The notes beneath the pieces were generated by a model. That model did no database searches, was not told where the DNA came from, and saw nothing but the letters and a program-made list of their open reading frames with translations. 64,000 nt of DNA from Ureibacillus manganicus DSM 26584 (GTDB lineage: Bacteria; Bacillota; Bacilli; Bacillales_A; Planococcaceae): positions 62,001 through 126,000 of the forward strand of contig NZ_JPVN01000008.1 of the NCBI RefSeq assembly GCF_000772945.1, read 5' to 3'. Shown in pieces: positions 18,044-26,028 of the stretch. The position numbers and the translations under genes are program-made. The first letter of the stretch is position 1; each line of letters begins with the position of its first letter.

Positions 18044-18529
18044 TTGAGCTACAAAATTATAACTTTACCAGCCTATCGGGCAGTAGGATTGAAATGGGAG
18101 GGAACTTTCTCTGAAATTGTACCAAATTTAAAAAACGTAATTCAACAAGCTAAAAACCGTGCAGATGAATTAGAGAATAAGGTGAATCCCAATGTTCAAT
18201 TGGGTTTATCATATCATGTAATTGAGAATGGATTTGCACATTACGCGGTATATGAAGTGAGTGAGGAGCAGGGAATACCTGAAGGGATGATTGAAATAAG
18301 GGTTCCAGAATGGACTTATGTGATGACGACACATAACAAAGGAGAAGATGTACAAAAGACCTATACGGATTTACATCAATGGTTATTTGATAGTGAATAT
18401 ACAGCATTTAGAGAAGCTGGTGTAGATTACTTTGATCCTTATATGCCGATTAAACACGAATATTATCCAACTAATCAAGATCCGAATGATCCACATTTTG
18501 ATATTTATATACCGATTGTAAAAAAGTAA
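18044..18529 (+). CDS. GyrI-like / AraC effector-binding domain protein
   Basis: 161 aa, TTG start behind GGGGAGG. A stand-alone effector-binding (SHS2 pair) domain of the type fused to AraC regulators and found in GyrI/SbmC: it opens SYKIITLPAYRAVGLKWEGT and has VRVPEWTYVM-like strands. Stand-alone members bind or hydrolyse small hydrophobic or cyclopropanoid ligands; no DNA-binding domain is present. Flanked by copies 5 and 6. Confidence 0.8.
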   Translation: MSYKIITLPAYRAVGLKWEGTFSEIVPNLKNVIQQAKNRADELENKVNPNVQLGLSYHVIENGFAHYAVYEVSEEQGIPEGMIEIRVPEWTYVMTTHNKGEDVQKTYTDLHQWLFDSEYTAFREAGVDYFDPYMPIKHEYYPTNQDPNDPHFDIYIPIVKK

Positions 18530-18583
18530 AGGTAAGCAGATTGGCGTAATTATCCCGAGTCAACCAGATTTCTGTGGCTGACC

Positions 18584-18655
18584 TTATAGTACGAACGAGG
18601 GCGTTTCTGGTACAAAACAGGAACGCTTTTTTACTACTAACGAGGCAGGTTAATA
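18584..18655 (+). repeat. dispersed terminator element, copy 6
   Basis: Arms GCGTTTCTG / CAGGAACGC differ wholly from copy 1 yet pair well, followed by T6; ends are ACGAACGAGG and CGAGGCAGGTTAAT. Confidence 0.8.
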
Positions 18656-18753
18656 ATAAAATAGTAAAATATTAAATGAAGTATAAATGATAAAATGAAA
18701 CTATATATTAAGGTTCTTATTGATTAGCGAAATACATTTTAAGGAGGGGTAAC

Positions 18754-19056
18754 TTGCAAAAATGCGGAGAATGTAACTCATCATTTAGCTGGAGTAAAAT
18801 CTTTAAATCGTATAAGTGGTGGGCATACAAACCAATTGAATGTGACAAATGTGATACTAAACATGAGATAACCTTTTTTGGTAGATGTACGGTTGTAGCC
18901 CTGACGATTTTACCAATGCAGTTATTTTACTCTTTTCTTTCTCCTTTCGATAACATCTTTATAACCCTTGGTGTAGGACTTCTTATAGCAATAGTCGGTT
19001 TTTTACTCTCGCCATATTGTTCGTTACAAAGAGAAATTGTGAGGAAATATACTTAA
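18754..19056 (+). CDS. TIGR04104-type zinc-finger membrane protein (cxxc_20_cxxc)
   Basis: 100 aa, TTG start after AAGGAGGGG. Two CxxC pairs (CGEC at residues 4-7 and CDKC at about 29-32) separated by about 20 residues containing WWAYKPIEC, then HEITFFGR and two membrane helices. This pattern is that of the cxxc_20_cxxc family of Bacillales. Function unknown. Its stop codon abuts element copy 7. Confidence 0.78.
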   Translation: MQKCGECNSSFSWSKIFKSYKWWAYKPIECDKCDTKHEITFFGRCTVVALTILPMQLFYSFLSPFDNIFITLGVGLLIAIVGFLLSPYCSLQREIVRKYT

Positions 19057-19127
19057 AGTAACGAGGGCATTTCTTCAAGAAGGAGAAATGCCTTTTCTTA
19101 TTGAAGTAAAAAAGGCAGGTTAGTGCA
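19057..19127 (+). repeat. dispersed terminator element, copy 7
   Basis: Arms GGCATTTCT / AGAAATGCC, T-run interrupted by C (TTTTCTT); right end AAGGCAGGTTAGTGCAA. Confidence 0.8.
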
Positions 19128-19227
19128 ATAAGGCATGCGGGGCGAAGTGATCATATGAATATATGGAAGAATATATTAAATGGTGAAAATTTCAGATTTC
19201 ATTTTACCCTTTCAAAGGAGCATTTAT

Positions 19228-19725
19228 ATGAGTGATAGTAAACTGCTTATTAATTTTAAACATTCGCTTAATGATTATTCATTGGAACAATTAAAATATA
19301 TCTCTGAAGAAGGGGTTTGGTCTATTGGGCAGATGTATGACCATTTAATTATTGTTGCCCATGAGTATCTTGATAATATGGAAACGTGTGCTGCATTAAA
19401 TGAGGGACAATCCCTTCAGAAAACCCAGTTTGGTGAGGATTTATTTAGGAATGGAGGATTTCCGCCTATTAAAATAAGATTACCAGATGAACTAAATTCC
19501 CCACCTAATAATTCGGACAGCAAAGAAGACCTAATTAGCAGGATGGATCTGTTAATTCAAAGATACAGCCAATGGGAATCGAAAGTGGATTTTATTAACC
19601 CAAAAAACAAAGTCGAGCATGGAGGGTTTGGTTGGCTAAACGCAAGGGAGTGGTATAGTTTGGTAGGAATGCATTTTCGTCATCACCTGCGTCAAAAAGC
19701 TGAGTTGGAAAAGAAGATGTTGTGA
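19228..19725 (+). CDS. DinB-family protein (first of three)
   Basis: 165 aa from the ATG at 19228 (AAAGGAG upstream; the frame runs to 19180 without RBS). Four-helix-bundle DinB/YfiT-like protein. Metal-site histidines fit MYDHLIIVAHEY near residues 36-47 and HFRHHLRQK near the C-terminus. Such proteins are often DNA-damage-induced or bacillithiol-dependent transferases or hydrolases; no substrate is known here. Other DinB genes are at 37572 and 60570. Confidence 0.8.
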   Translation: MSDSKLLINFKHSLNDYSLEQLKYISEEGVWSIGQMYDHLIIVAHEYLDNMETCAALNEGQSLQKTQFGEDLFRNGGFPPIKIRLPDELNSPPNNSDSKEDLISRMDLLIQRYSQWESKVDFINPKNKVEHGGFGWLNAREWYSLVGMHFRHHLRQKAELEKKML

Positions 19726-19822
19726 TTTAGCAAGTGGTTACGAAATATTATCAATCTCCAAATTTAGAAGAATTTTTAGAAGTGCAAAATTAATGAACAT
19801 CATCTTCAAAAATAGAAAACAG

Positions 19823-19861
19823 GCACCCAAAAGATTAGATTTCACATTAACTTTTGGGTGC
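19823..19861. terminator. bidirectional intrinsic terminator
   Basis: GCACCCAAAAG pairs with CTTTTGGGTGC between the convergent DinB and MFS genes. T-run is weak on both sides. Confidence 0.75.
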
Positions 19862-19867
19862 ACTAGA

Positions 19868-21085
19868 TTATACTAATTTTTCTTCCGTTCCCTTGTTCAT
19901 ACCGTTTCGCGAAGATACAAATACTGCAAACGCTGCTATAATCATCATCCCACTCAGAATAAGAAAACAGATAATTATCAAATCTGAAGAAATCATTTTC
20001 GTAAAAAGGGCAATGGCAAGTAATCGAAATAATAACCCGGCAGTTCTGAATAGACTATCTACTCTTCCGATGATCTCGTTAGGAATCTGGTCCATCATGA
20101 AAGAATTCCTGGCAACACGCGTCCCACTATTCCCAAGTGCAAGAAAGAACATGAGTGATAAATAGATGGGTAGTGAAACAAATACAATTAGCGAAATAGC
20201 AACAGAATATAAAGCGACGCCTACTAATATAGTAGATTCATTACCAAATTTTTTGGCTATGATCGGTATTGCCATTCCAGCAGTGATTGCTCCTATTGCA
20301 TAGATCATATTCTCTAACGCATAAATGTCGCCTGACACTTTCAATACATCTGATAAGTACACGGGAAACAAGTAGTTTGTAATCATTACCCCTAGGAAGG
20401 GCATTGTAGAGAAGAAAAGGAAAATGAACAATGCGGGTCTTTCCTTTAAGTATAGTAAGCCATCCCAATCACCTTTACGGCTATTCACTTTCTTCATATT
20501 TTTCGTTCTTTCATAAGGCAAACGTACATAAAAATAGACTGCAGCTGCGTAAGACGCCACATTTAGCAATAAAATAAACTGCAACTCCCAATGGATGAGC
20601 AAGTAGCTAGCAACCGCACCGGCAATCATACTTGAAAGCTGCCCTTGTACTTCAATCGTCCCATTCAATGCCTTGTATTGACTCTTATCAAAGATTTCCT
20701 GGTTCATAGCAAACATTGTTGGATAAAAAATTGTGTAATAAAGACTCCCAATCATAAAAATCGCGGTGTAGTGCCAAATAGAATATGTTTGCCCAGCAAA
20801 TCCTAATATAGCAAACATTAAGATTGCTAATAGACATAAAATTTCACTAATTAACAAAAGATTTTTTCGAGAAATTCGATCAACTAACGTTCCTACATAA
20901 GGTGTAATCATAAAATTTATTAAGGTCATACCTAAGGTGATAAAACCAAATAAAACATTTCCGTCCTCACTTGTTACTAAAAGCCAAGGAACAGCAATCA
21001 TCGTAATTCCGGTACCGATCGATGATGCAATATTTGCCATAAGGATTAATCGGAAACGCGCATCAGTAATAATTCCTTTCATCAT
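19868..21085 (-). CDS. MFS transporter, macrolide-efflux (MFS_3) type
   Basis: 405 aa from the ATG at 21085, behind GGAGAGGG; the frame to 21100 begins inside the RBS. Twelve membrane segments; YVGTLVDRISRKNLL (residues about 54-68) is the loop 2-3 motif. The opening RFRLILMANIASSIGTGIT and the late ALGNSGTRVARNSFMMDQIP are typical of the MFS_3/MefA-like branch. Probable exporter of unknown substrate. Confidence 0.82.
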   Translation of the reverse strand: MMKGIITDARFRLILMANIASSIGTGITMIAVPWLLVTSEDGNVLFGFITLGMTLINFMITPYVGTLVDRISRKNLLLISEILCLLAILMFAILGFAGQTYSIWHYTAIFMIGSLYYTIFYPTMFAMNQEIFDKSQYKALNGTIEVQGQLSSMIAGAVASYLLIHWELQFILLLNVASYAAAVYFYVRLPYERTKNMKKVNSRKGDWDGLLYLKERPALFIFLFFSTMPFLGVMITNYLFPVYLSDVLKVSGDIYALENMIYAIGAITAGMAIPIIAKKFGNESTILVGVALYSVAISLIVFVSLPIYLSLMFFLALGNSGTRVARNSFMMDQIPNEIIGRVDSLFRTAGLLFRLLAIALFTKMISSDLIIICFLILSGMMIIAAFAVFVSSRNGMNKGTEEKLV

Positions 21086-21323
21086 CTCAACCCTCTCCAC
21101 AAGTTAAAAGCAACAATCCAACTACTAACTCAAATTGTATCCCACCTCAATATAGAAAGAGCTCAGTCAGAAGGCCGAACATTTCCTCGTAAAATAGACT
21201 GAAGGTGTTTCTTGAATAATTCCAACTACTAAAAGGAAAAAGAAAGACTAGTAATTTGACTGCTTAAAAGGGAAGATTACATTAGATGGATATCAGCGTT
21301 TGAGGGTGGAGGAGTGACTTTTA

Positions 21324-21518
21324 TTGGATAAAAAATATTGCCCTATATGTGAATGGGAAAACGAATGTATGACGGGTGCTCGTGAGCAGGGAATCTGCTG
21401 GTGCTTCACAGAACAATTTCCTAATGAAATCTTTGAATTAGTTCCTGAAGAAAGTAGAAGAAAACGTTGTATATGTAAAAAATGCTTAAATAAATATAGG
21501 GAAGAGCAAAAAATATAG
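21324..21518 (+). CDS. cysteine-rich CWC-family protein
   Basis: 64 aa, TTG start with GGTGGAGGAG upstream. Eight cysteines in the order CPIC, C, CWCF, CICKKC; ICWCFTEQFPNE is the CWC signature. Likely a small zinc-binding protein; no role is established. It is the last gene before about 1 kb without genes. Confidence 0.82.
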   Translation: MDKKYCPICEWENECMTGAREQGICWCFTEQFPNEIFELVPEESRRKRCICKKCLNKYREEQKI

Positions 21519-21521
21519 ATC

Positions 21522-21606
21522 CAACGATTCGGGGAGTTGAACCAAGGGGGATTAGCAAACTTATGTTGTAGTTAATGAACTAATAGGGTCGGTTAGTTTA
21601 AGAAGG
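21522..21606 (+). repeat. dispersed terminator element, copy 8 (degenerate)
   Basis: GATCCAACGATTC..., a broken hairpin without T-run, then GAACTAATAGGGTCGGTTAGTTTAAG. The decay suggests an old copy. Confidence 0.6.
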
Positions 21607-21685
21607 GGAGAGTAATTAATTGAAATAATAAAAAAACAGACAGAATGAATAGTTCTGTCTGTTTTTAGTTTTAAAATGAATATGA
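21598..21685 (+). repeat. duplicate of the block at 16412-16515, including its terminator
   Basis: The segment from TTAAGAAGG through GAGTAATTA, TTGAAATAATA, the AACAGACAGAA/TTCTGTCTGTT hairpin (21635-21666) and TTAAAATG(A/T)ATATGA matches the tail side of the MBL-fold gene at 16503. It ends where only the last few codons of that gene would begin. Confidence 0.75.
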
Positions 21686-21689
21686 CCGA

Positions 21690-22440
21690 GTTGTGAGGAA
21701 ATTCTGTGATGCTCACGCTTCTTATTAGAAATTGTACATATCTAGATGGTTAACCCAATGCAATTCTTTAATAGAAACAAGTGCTAGCCTTTTGCTATGA
21801 ATTTCAGATAAAAACAGGGGCCATTGTTAGAAATGAACCTTTAAATACTAAAGGAAAACCAGTGATTAAAATGTTTTTGGCTGAAATTTTCCCCATTCCT
21901 CCCTAAGAGCATCCCCCATGTTCAATCCGTTTCCTTTTCTGGTGGGGGCGGGGAAAAGTTGTGCATGTCTTCCTTCATTTCAATCAAGACATGCACAATC
22001 ATAGCGAAAGGCTAGCACTTGCCATTGTCCGATGAGGATCTATAGCAGGATGGCTTTTTATTTGTTTGAAGGGAGTATTACGCATGATGGGCTAGCCCTA
22101 TTTCTCTTTTTATATCTATGTTCAGAGCATTTAAGAAGGGGCATGATGAAATAACAATTTTTTATAGTAGTTAAATCAAGCATAGCATCTATAACGAGTT
22201 GTGTTTTCTCGCAATTCGGCCAAATTCACTGAAAGCATTTAGTAGACTTTGTGGCAGAGTTGAAAGGAAATTTCATGATGCCCTAATATTAATAAAACAT
22301 AAGGATTTGGAGGAGTTGATTCGATGTTGATTTCATCGTGATCAACTTTTTTCAGTTATTAGAGAGAAATTAAGTGATACTTAATACACTTTGCGTTTTA
22401 GCGAAAAAATAATAAAAATGGTTCAATTTTGGTTACAAAA
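21690..22440. other. gene-free, repeat-rich region
   Basis: No ORF with an RBS and protein-like sequence in either strand. It holds a sequence shared with 63716-63745 (GAGTTGTGAGGAAATTC), a related one at 22256-22283, a 23-bp inverted repeat pair (21778/21999), an inner 13-bp hairpin (21959-21998) and a terminator-like hairpin near 22314-22358 ending in T6. Confidence 0.7.
21778..22021. repeat. 244-bp segment bounded by 23-bp inverted repeats
   Basis: Left end 21778-21800 (CAAGTGCTAGCCTTTTGCTA...) and right end 21999-22021 are reverse complements with one mismatch. Inside, next to the right end, TTGTGCATGTCTT / AAGACATGCACAA (21959-21998) makes a perfect 13-bp hairpin. No ORF inside. Looks like a MITE-type non-autonomous element or a folded RNA. 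Confidence 0.7.
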
Positions 22441-22453
22441 TAAAAAAAAAGTG

Positions 22454-22482
22454 TTGAAAATATTCAGAAAACAAAATATAAT
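22454..22482 (+). promoter_or_regulatory. sigma-A promoter of the IclR/ABC operon
   Basis: TTGAAA (22454-22459), 17-base spacer, TATAAT (22477-22482): near consensus. Transcription would start around 22489, 55 bases before the IclR start codon. Confidence 0.8.
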
Positions 22483-22491
22483 CCGAATATA

Positions 22492-22527
22492 GGAACAATT
22501 ATAAAAAATGTTCCTAAAAACGGAACA
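22492..22527 (+). promoter_or_regulatory. candidate IclR operator
   Basis: Palindrome TGTTCC-N7-GGAACA at 22509-22527, and another GGAAC half-site at 22492-22496 forming a second inverted pair with GTTCC. Placed just after the predicted transcription start, so binding could block initiation or elongation. Confidence 0.6.
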
Positions 22528-22544
22528 GGTTAAGTGAGGGCGAT

Positions 22545-23333
22545 ATGGAACTCAAAACTTTATTGAATTCTTTGGCGGTTCTTGAATTGTTTACAGTGAA
22601 AAAAAATTGGGGAGTTCGAGAAGTTGCTCGTCAACTAGGTATGAGTGTTACAGTAACCCATCGCATTATGAGTACTTTTGAAAAGAAGGAATATTTAATC
22701 TTTAATGAAGTAACCAAATTATATGAGATTGGGCCACAATTAGAAAAGTTCAGCTCGGAAATTAGGCATAAAGAATCTTTTTCTAAGGTTATAAAATCCC
22801 ATATGAAAAAGTTGGTGTCTATTAGTAACGAAACAATATTTTTCACAATGCGAGAGGGTGATGTAGGGGAATCCGTTTTGATAGAGGAAAGTTCTAATAG
22901 TATACGTTTAGTTTTCGATGTAGGAGAAAGCCGTCCATTACATGCAGGAGCCTCGAATCAAGTGATTTTAGCTAATCTTTCAGATGATGAATTTGAAAAG
23001 TATATTTCTAGAAAACTACCAATGCGTACAGATAAAACTATAATTTCCTGCGAAGCACTTAAAAATAGGAGAAAGATAGTGAAAGAACAAGGCGGGCTAA
23101 TAACACATGGAGAAGCAACTGACAATGTGACAGGAATAGCTGTTCCTATATTTGATGCAAATGTCGAAGTTGTTGGATCCTTAGCTATTGCAGGACCATC
23201 TTTTCGTATTTCATCTGAACAAGAGCAATTATATTTTACTTACTTGCTAGACGCGGTAAAAAACATACAATTGTATATCCATAAATACAACATAAAAAAA
23301 GCACAAATAAGAGAACTAATAGAGGAGGAGTAA
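22545..23333 (+). CDS. IclR-family transcriptional regulator
   Basis: 262 aa. N-terminal winged HTH (about residues 5-65; NWGVREVARQLGMSVTVTHR) and a C-terminal GAF-like effector domain (about 80-250; RPLHAGASNQVILANLSDDE, HGEATDNVTGIAVPIFD). First gene of the operon and separated from the substrate-binding-protein gene by one base, so it is autoregulated with its targets. IclR proteins usually sense the pathway substrate or an intermediate; ligand unknown. Confidence 0.9.
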   Translation: MELKTLLNSLAVLELFTVKKNWGVREVARQLGMSVTVTHRIMSTFEKKEYLIFNEVTKLYEIGPQLEKFSSEIRHKESFSKVIKSHMKKLVSISNETIFFTMREGDVGESVLIEESSNSIRLVFDVGESRPLHAGASNQVILANLSDDEFEKYISRKLPMRTDKTIISCEALKNRRKIVKEQGGLITHGEATDNVTGIAVPIFDANVEVVGSLAIAGPSFRISSEQEQLYFTYLLDAVKNIQLYIHKYNIKKAQIRELIEEE

Positions 23334-23334
23334 T

Positions 23335-24951
23335 ATGAAAAAGTCTTGGATATTATTTTTATCAGTAATTATGGCTGCACTTTTAGTAGCTGCTTGTTCA
23401 AATGATGGATCCACTGAAACATCATCAAGTACTACTAAAAAGGATGGACCATTTGTTTATGTAGCGCAACAAGTAGTTGGCTCAATTGATCCGGCAAAAC
23501 ATACGGATGAAACAGAGTTAATCTCTATTCTTAACACATATGATCCACTAGTTTATCCGAAAATTGAAGAGGGGGTTATGGATCCAGGTCCGCATTTAGC
23601 AACAGATTGGACTGTTTCTGAAGACGGAAAAACATATACTTTTAATCTTCGTGATGATGTAACTTTCCAAAGTGGTAATAAATTCACAGCAAATGATGTT
23701 GTTTATTCTATCCAACGTATAATTGGAATCCAACAAGGATTTTCTTGGTTATGGAAAGGTGTTTTAAATCCAGAAAATGTAAAGGCTATTTCAGACACTC
23801 AGGTTGAATTTACATTAAATAATGCCTACGCGCCATTCGTATCAACTTTGACACAATTATTTATCGTAGACAGTGAGTTATTAAAGGAAAATTCAGTAGA
23901 TGGTAGTTTCGGTGAGTTCGGTGATTATGGTCAAGCATATTTAGAAAACAATGTAGCTGGGTCAGGTCCATATAAACTTACAGAATGGAACCGAGGTTCT
24001 CACTTAAACTTCTCAAAAAATGACTCTTACTGGAAGGGTTGGAAAGAGGGCCAGTTAGAGGAAGTACAAATGAAAATTGTAACAGAACAAGCTACAGTTA
24101 AAACAATGTTAAATTCAGGAGATGCAGATATGGTTCACCAATGGTTAACTGTAGAAGCATATGAAGAGTTTAAAAAAGCTAGTGGAATTGTTGTAGAAGA
24201 AGAATCTAGCGTACAGTTACAACATATTCCGATTAATATGGCTAAGGCTCCAACTGATGATATTAATGTGCGTAAAGCGATTCTATACGCATTTGACTAT
24301 GATGTTGCGAATGCTCAAATTTTAAATGGTGCAACACAAGCGATTGGTCCAGTTCCAATTAATGTAACAGGTCATAACAGCGATCTTCAACCGTATAAGC
24401 GTGATGTTGAAAAGGCGAAAGAATACTTAGCTAAATCAAAATACTCTGGTGATGAATTGACTGTAGAATTTATGTATTTGGCAGACACACCGTCACAACG
24501 TCAATTAGCACAATTAGTTCAAAATAATTTAGAAGAAGTAGGATTTAAAGTAAAACTAAATGGGGTTCCATGGACTACTGTTACAGAGACTACTACTAAA
24601 CCTGAAACAACTCCGCATATGGTTGTTATTTCAGACACATTAAAATACCCACACTTAGATAGCCATACATATGGCATTTATCATCCAAGTGCTCATGGTA
24701 GCTACCGTTCTTCAAGTTGGTATGAAGATGCAGAAACTACTAAACTTTTAGAAAGTGCTCGTAGTGCAGTAGATCCTGAAGAACAATTAGCAAATTATAT
24801 TCAAGCACAAGCATTAATTAACGAAAATGCACCTTCAATTTATGTAGCGAATCCAAATCATCGAATTGCTTACCGAGATTATGTGGAAGGTTATACGTAT
24901 GTTGGTATTCTTGGTTATGATTTAGGTTTCTATTATTTATCAATCAAATAA
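23335..24951 (+). CDS. ABC transporter substrate-binding lipoprotein (SBP family 5)
   Basis: 538 aa with a lipoprotein signal peptide (LLVAAC, Cys21). Family 5 (DppA/OppA) binding protein: DLATDWTVSEDGKTYTFNLR-type segment and INVRKAILYAFDYD-type segment are present. It presents a peptide or peptide-like solute to the two permeases downstream. Family 5 also includes nickel, glutathione and opine binders, so a dipeptide is not assured. A 13-bp hairpin follows the stop before the permease genes. Confidence 0.92.
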   Translation: MKKSWILFLSVIMAALLVAACSNDGSTETSSSTTKKDGPFVYVAQQVVGSIDPAKHTDETELISILNTYDPLVYPKIEEGVMDPGPHLATDWTVSEDGKTYTFNLRDDVTFQSGNKFTANDVVYSIQRIIGIQQGFSWLWKGVLNPENVKAISDTQVEFTLNNAYAPFVSTLTQLFIVDSELLKENSVDGSFGEFGDYGQAYLENNVAGSGPYKLTEWNRGSHLNFSKNDSYWKGWKEGQLEEVQMKIVTEQATVKTMLNSGDADMVHQWLTVEAYEEFKKASGIVVEEESSVQLQHIPINMAKAPTDDINVRKAILYAFDYDVANAQILNGATQAIGPVPINVTGHNSDLQPYKRDVEKAKEYLAKSKYSGDELTVEFMYLADTPSQRQLAQLVQNNLEEVGFKVKLNGVPWTTVTETTTKPETTPHMVVISDTLKYPHLDSHTYGIYHPSAHGSYRSSSWYEDAETTKLLESARSAVDPEEQLANYIQAQALINENAPSIYVANPNHRIAYRDYVEGYTYVGILGYDLGFYYLSIK

Positions 24952-24956
24952 TTTGG

Positions 24957-24994
24957 TTAAGAAATAGAGGCGTTACTGCCTCTATTTTCTTAAT
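24957..24994 (+). terminator. intra-operon hairpin after the binding-protein gene
   Basis: AAGAAATAGAGGC pairs with GCCTCTATTTTCTT (one bulge). Only a mixed T stretch follows, so it probably acts as a partial terminator or 3' stabiliser that keeps binding protein above permease level. Confidence 0.75.
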
Positions 24995-25015
24995 AATGTA
25001 AAAGGATGTGAAGGA

Positions 25016-26017
25016 ATGAAAGAGTTTTTAATTAAAAGGACTTTGCAAATGATACCAGTTTTACTTGGTCTTTCGATTTTAATCTTTGGCTTATCTCGAA
25101 TTATGCCTGGTGACTCTATCCGGTTAAAACTCGGTCCAGAAGCAACGGCAGAGCAAATTGAAGCGTTTGAAGATTCTATGGGATTAAATGACCCAATTGT
25201 AATCCAATATGTAAATTATATCAAAGGTGTATTTACAGGGGATATGGGATTGTCATTGCAAACAGATCGTAATGTTGCGACTGATATTGTAGAAACATTT
25301 CCGGCAACTTTTGAATTAATGCTTGTTGCAATGTTTTTAGCAATTCTTATTGGTGTCCCATTAGGGGTTATTAGTGGAGTTAAAAAAGATAAATGGCAAG
25401 ACCATTTAACTCGTGTAGTTTCACTTTCTGGTATTGCTCTCCCAAAATTCTGGATTGCTATTATCCTACAAATTATTTTTGCATATTGGTTCTCATTATT
25501 ACCAGTTGTAGGTCGTGGGAATATAGTGCCTACTGAAATTACGGGATTACGTTTACTGGATAGCCTACTAACGTTAAATTTTGAGGCTTTTATAAACAAT
25601 TTAAAACATATAATTCTACCTTCTATCGCGTTGTCTATAGCTACAATGGCTCAAATTATGCGTTTAACACGTTCAAATATGTTGGATGAGTTACATAAAG
25701 ATTATATTGTTGCATCTACATCATATGGATTACCTAAATTTATGATTGTGTATAAGTACATGTTGAAAAACGCTTTTGCATCTACATTAACAATTATTGG
25801 TCTTTCATTTGGTGCGCTACTTGGTAATGCATTTTTAGTAGAAGCTGTATTTGGTTGGCCAGGAATGGCTCAATATGGAGTACAAGCTGTTATTTATAAA
25901 GATTATAACGCTATAGTTGGTGTCACATTGGTTATCGGTATTGTTTTTGCTGTAACGAATCTAATTGTAGACATATTATATGGATTTATAGATCCGCGTA
26001 TTAAGTATGATAAATAG
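25016..26017 (+). CDS. ABC transporter permease (DppB type)
   Basis: 333 aa, six membrane helices, N-terminal DppB/OppB signature (LIFGLSRIMPGDSI...LGPEAT). The cytoplasmic coupling loop RSNMLDELHKDYIVASTSYG is intact. First permease of the importer, 65 bp downstream of the binding protein. RBS AAAGGATGTGAAGGA. Confidence 0.92.
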   Translation: MKEFLIKRTLQMIPVLLGLSILIFGLSRIMPGDSIRLKLGPEATAEQIEAFEDSMGLNDPIVIQYVNYIKGVFTGDMGLSLQTDRNVATDIVETFPATFELMLVAMFLAILIGVPLGVISGVKKDKWQDHLTRVVSLSGIALPKFWIAIILQIIFAYWFSLLPVVGRGNIVPTEITGLRLLDSLLTLNFEAFINNLKHIILPSIALSIATMAQIMRLTRSNMLDELHKDYIVASTSYGLPKFMIVYKYMLKNAFASTLTIIGLSFGALLGNAFLVEAVFGWPGMAQYGVQAVIYKDYNAIVGVTLVIGIVFAVTNLIVDILYGFIDPRIKYDK

Positions 26018-26028
26018 GGGGGGTTCTG

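Noticed and set aside
21690-22440. Transposase remnant
   Set aside because: Inverted repeats are present, but I could not read any transposase-like sequence in six frames.
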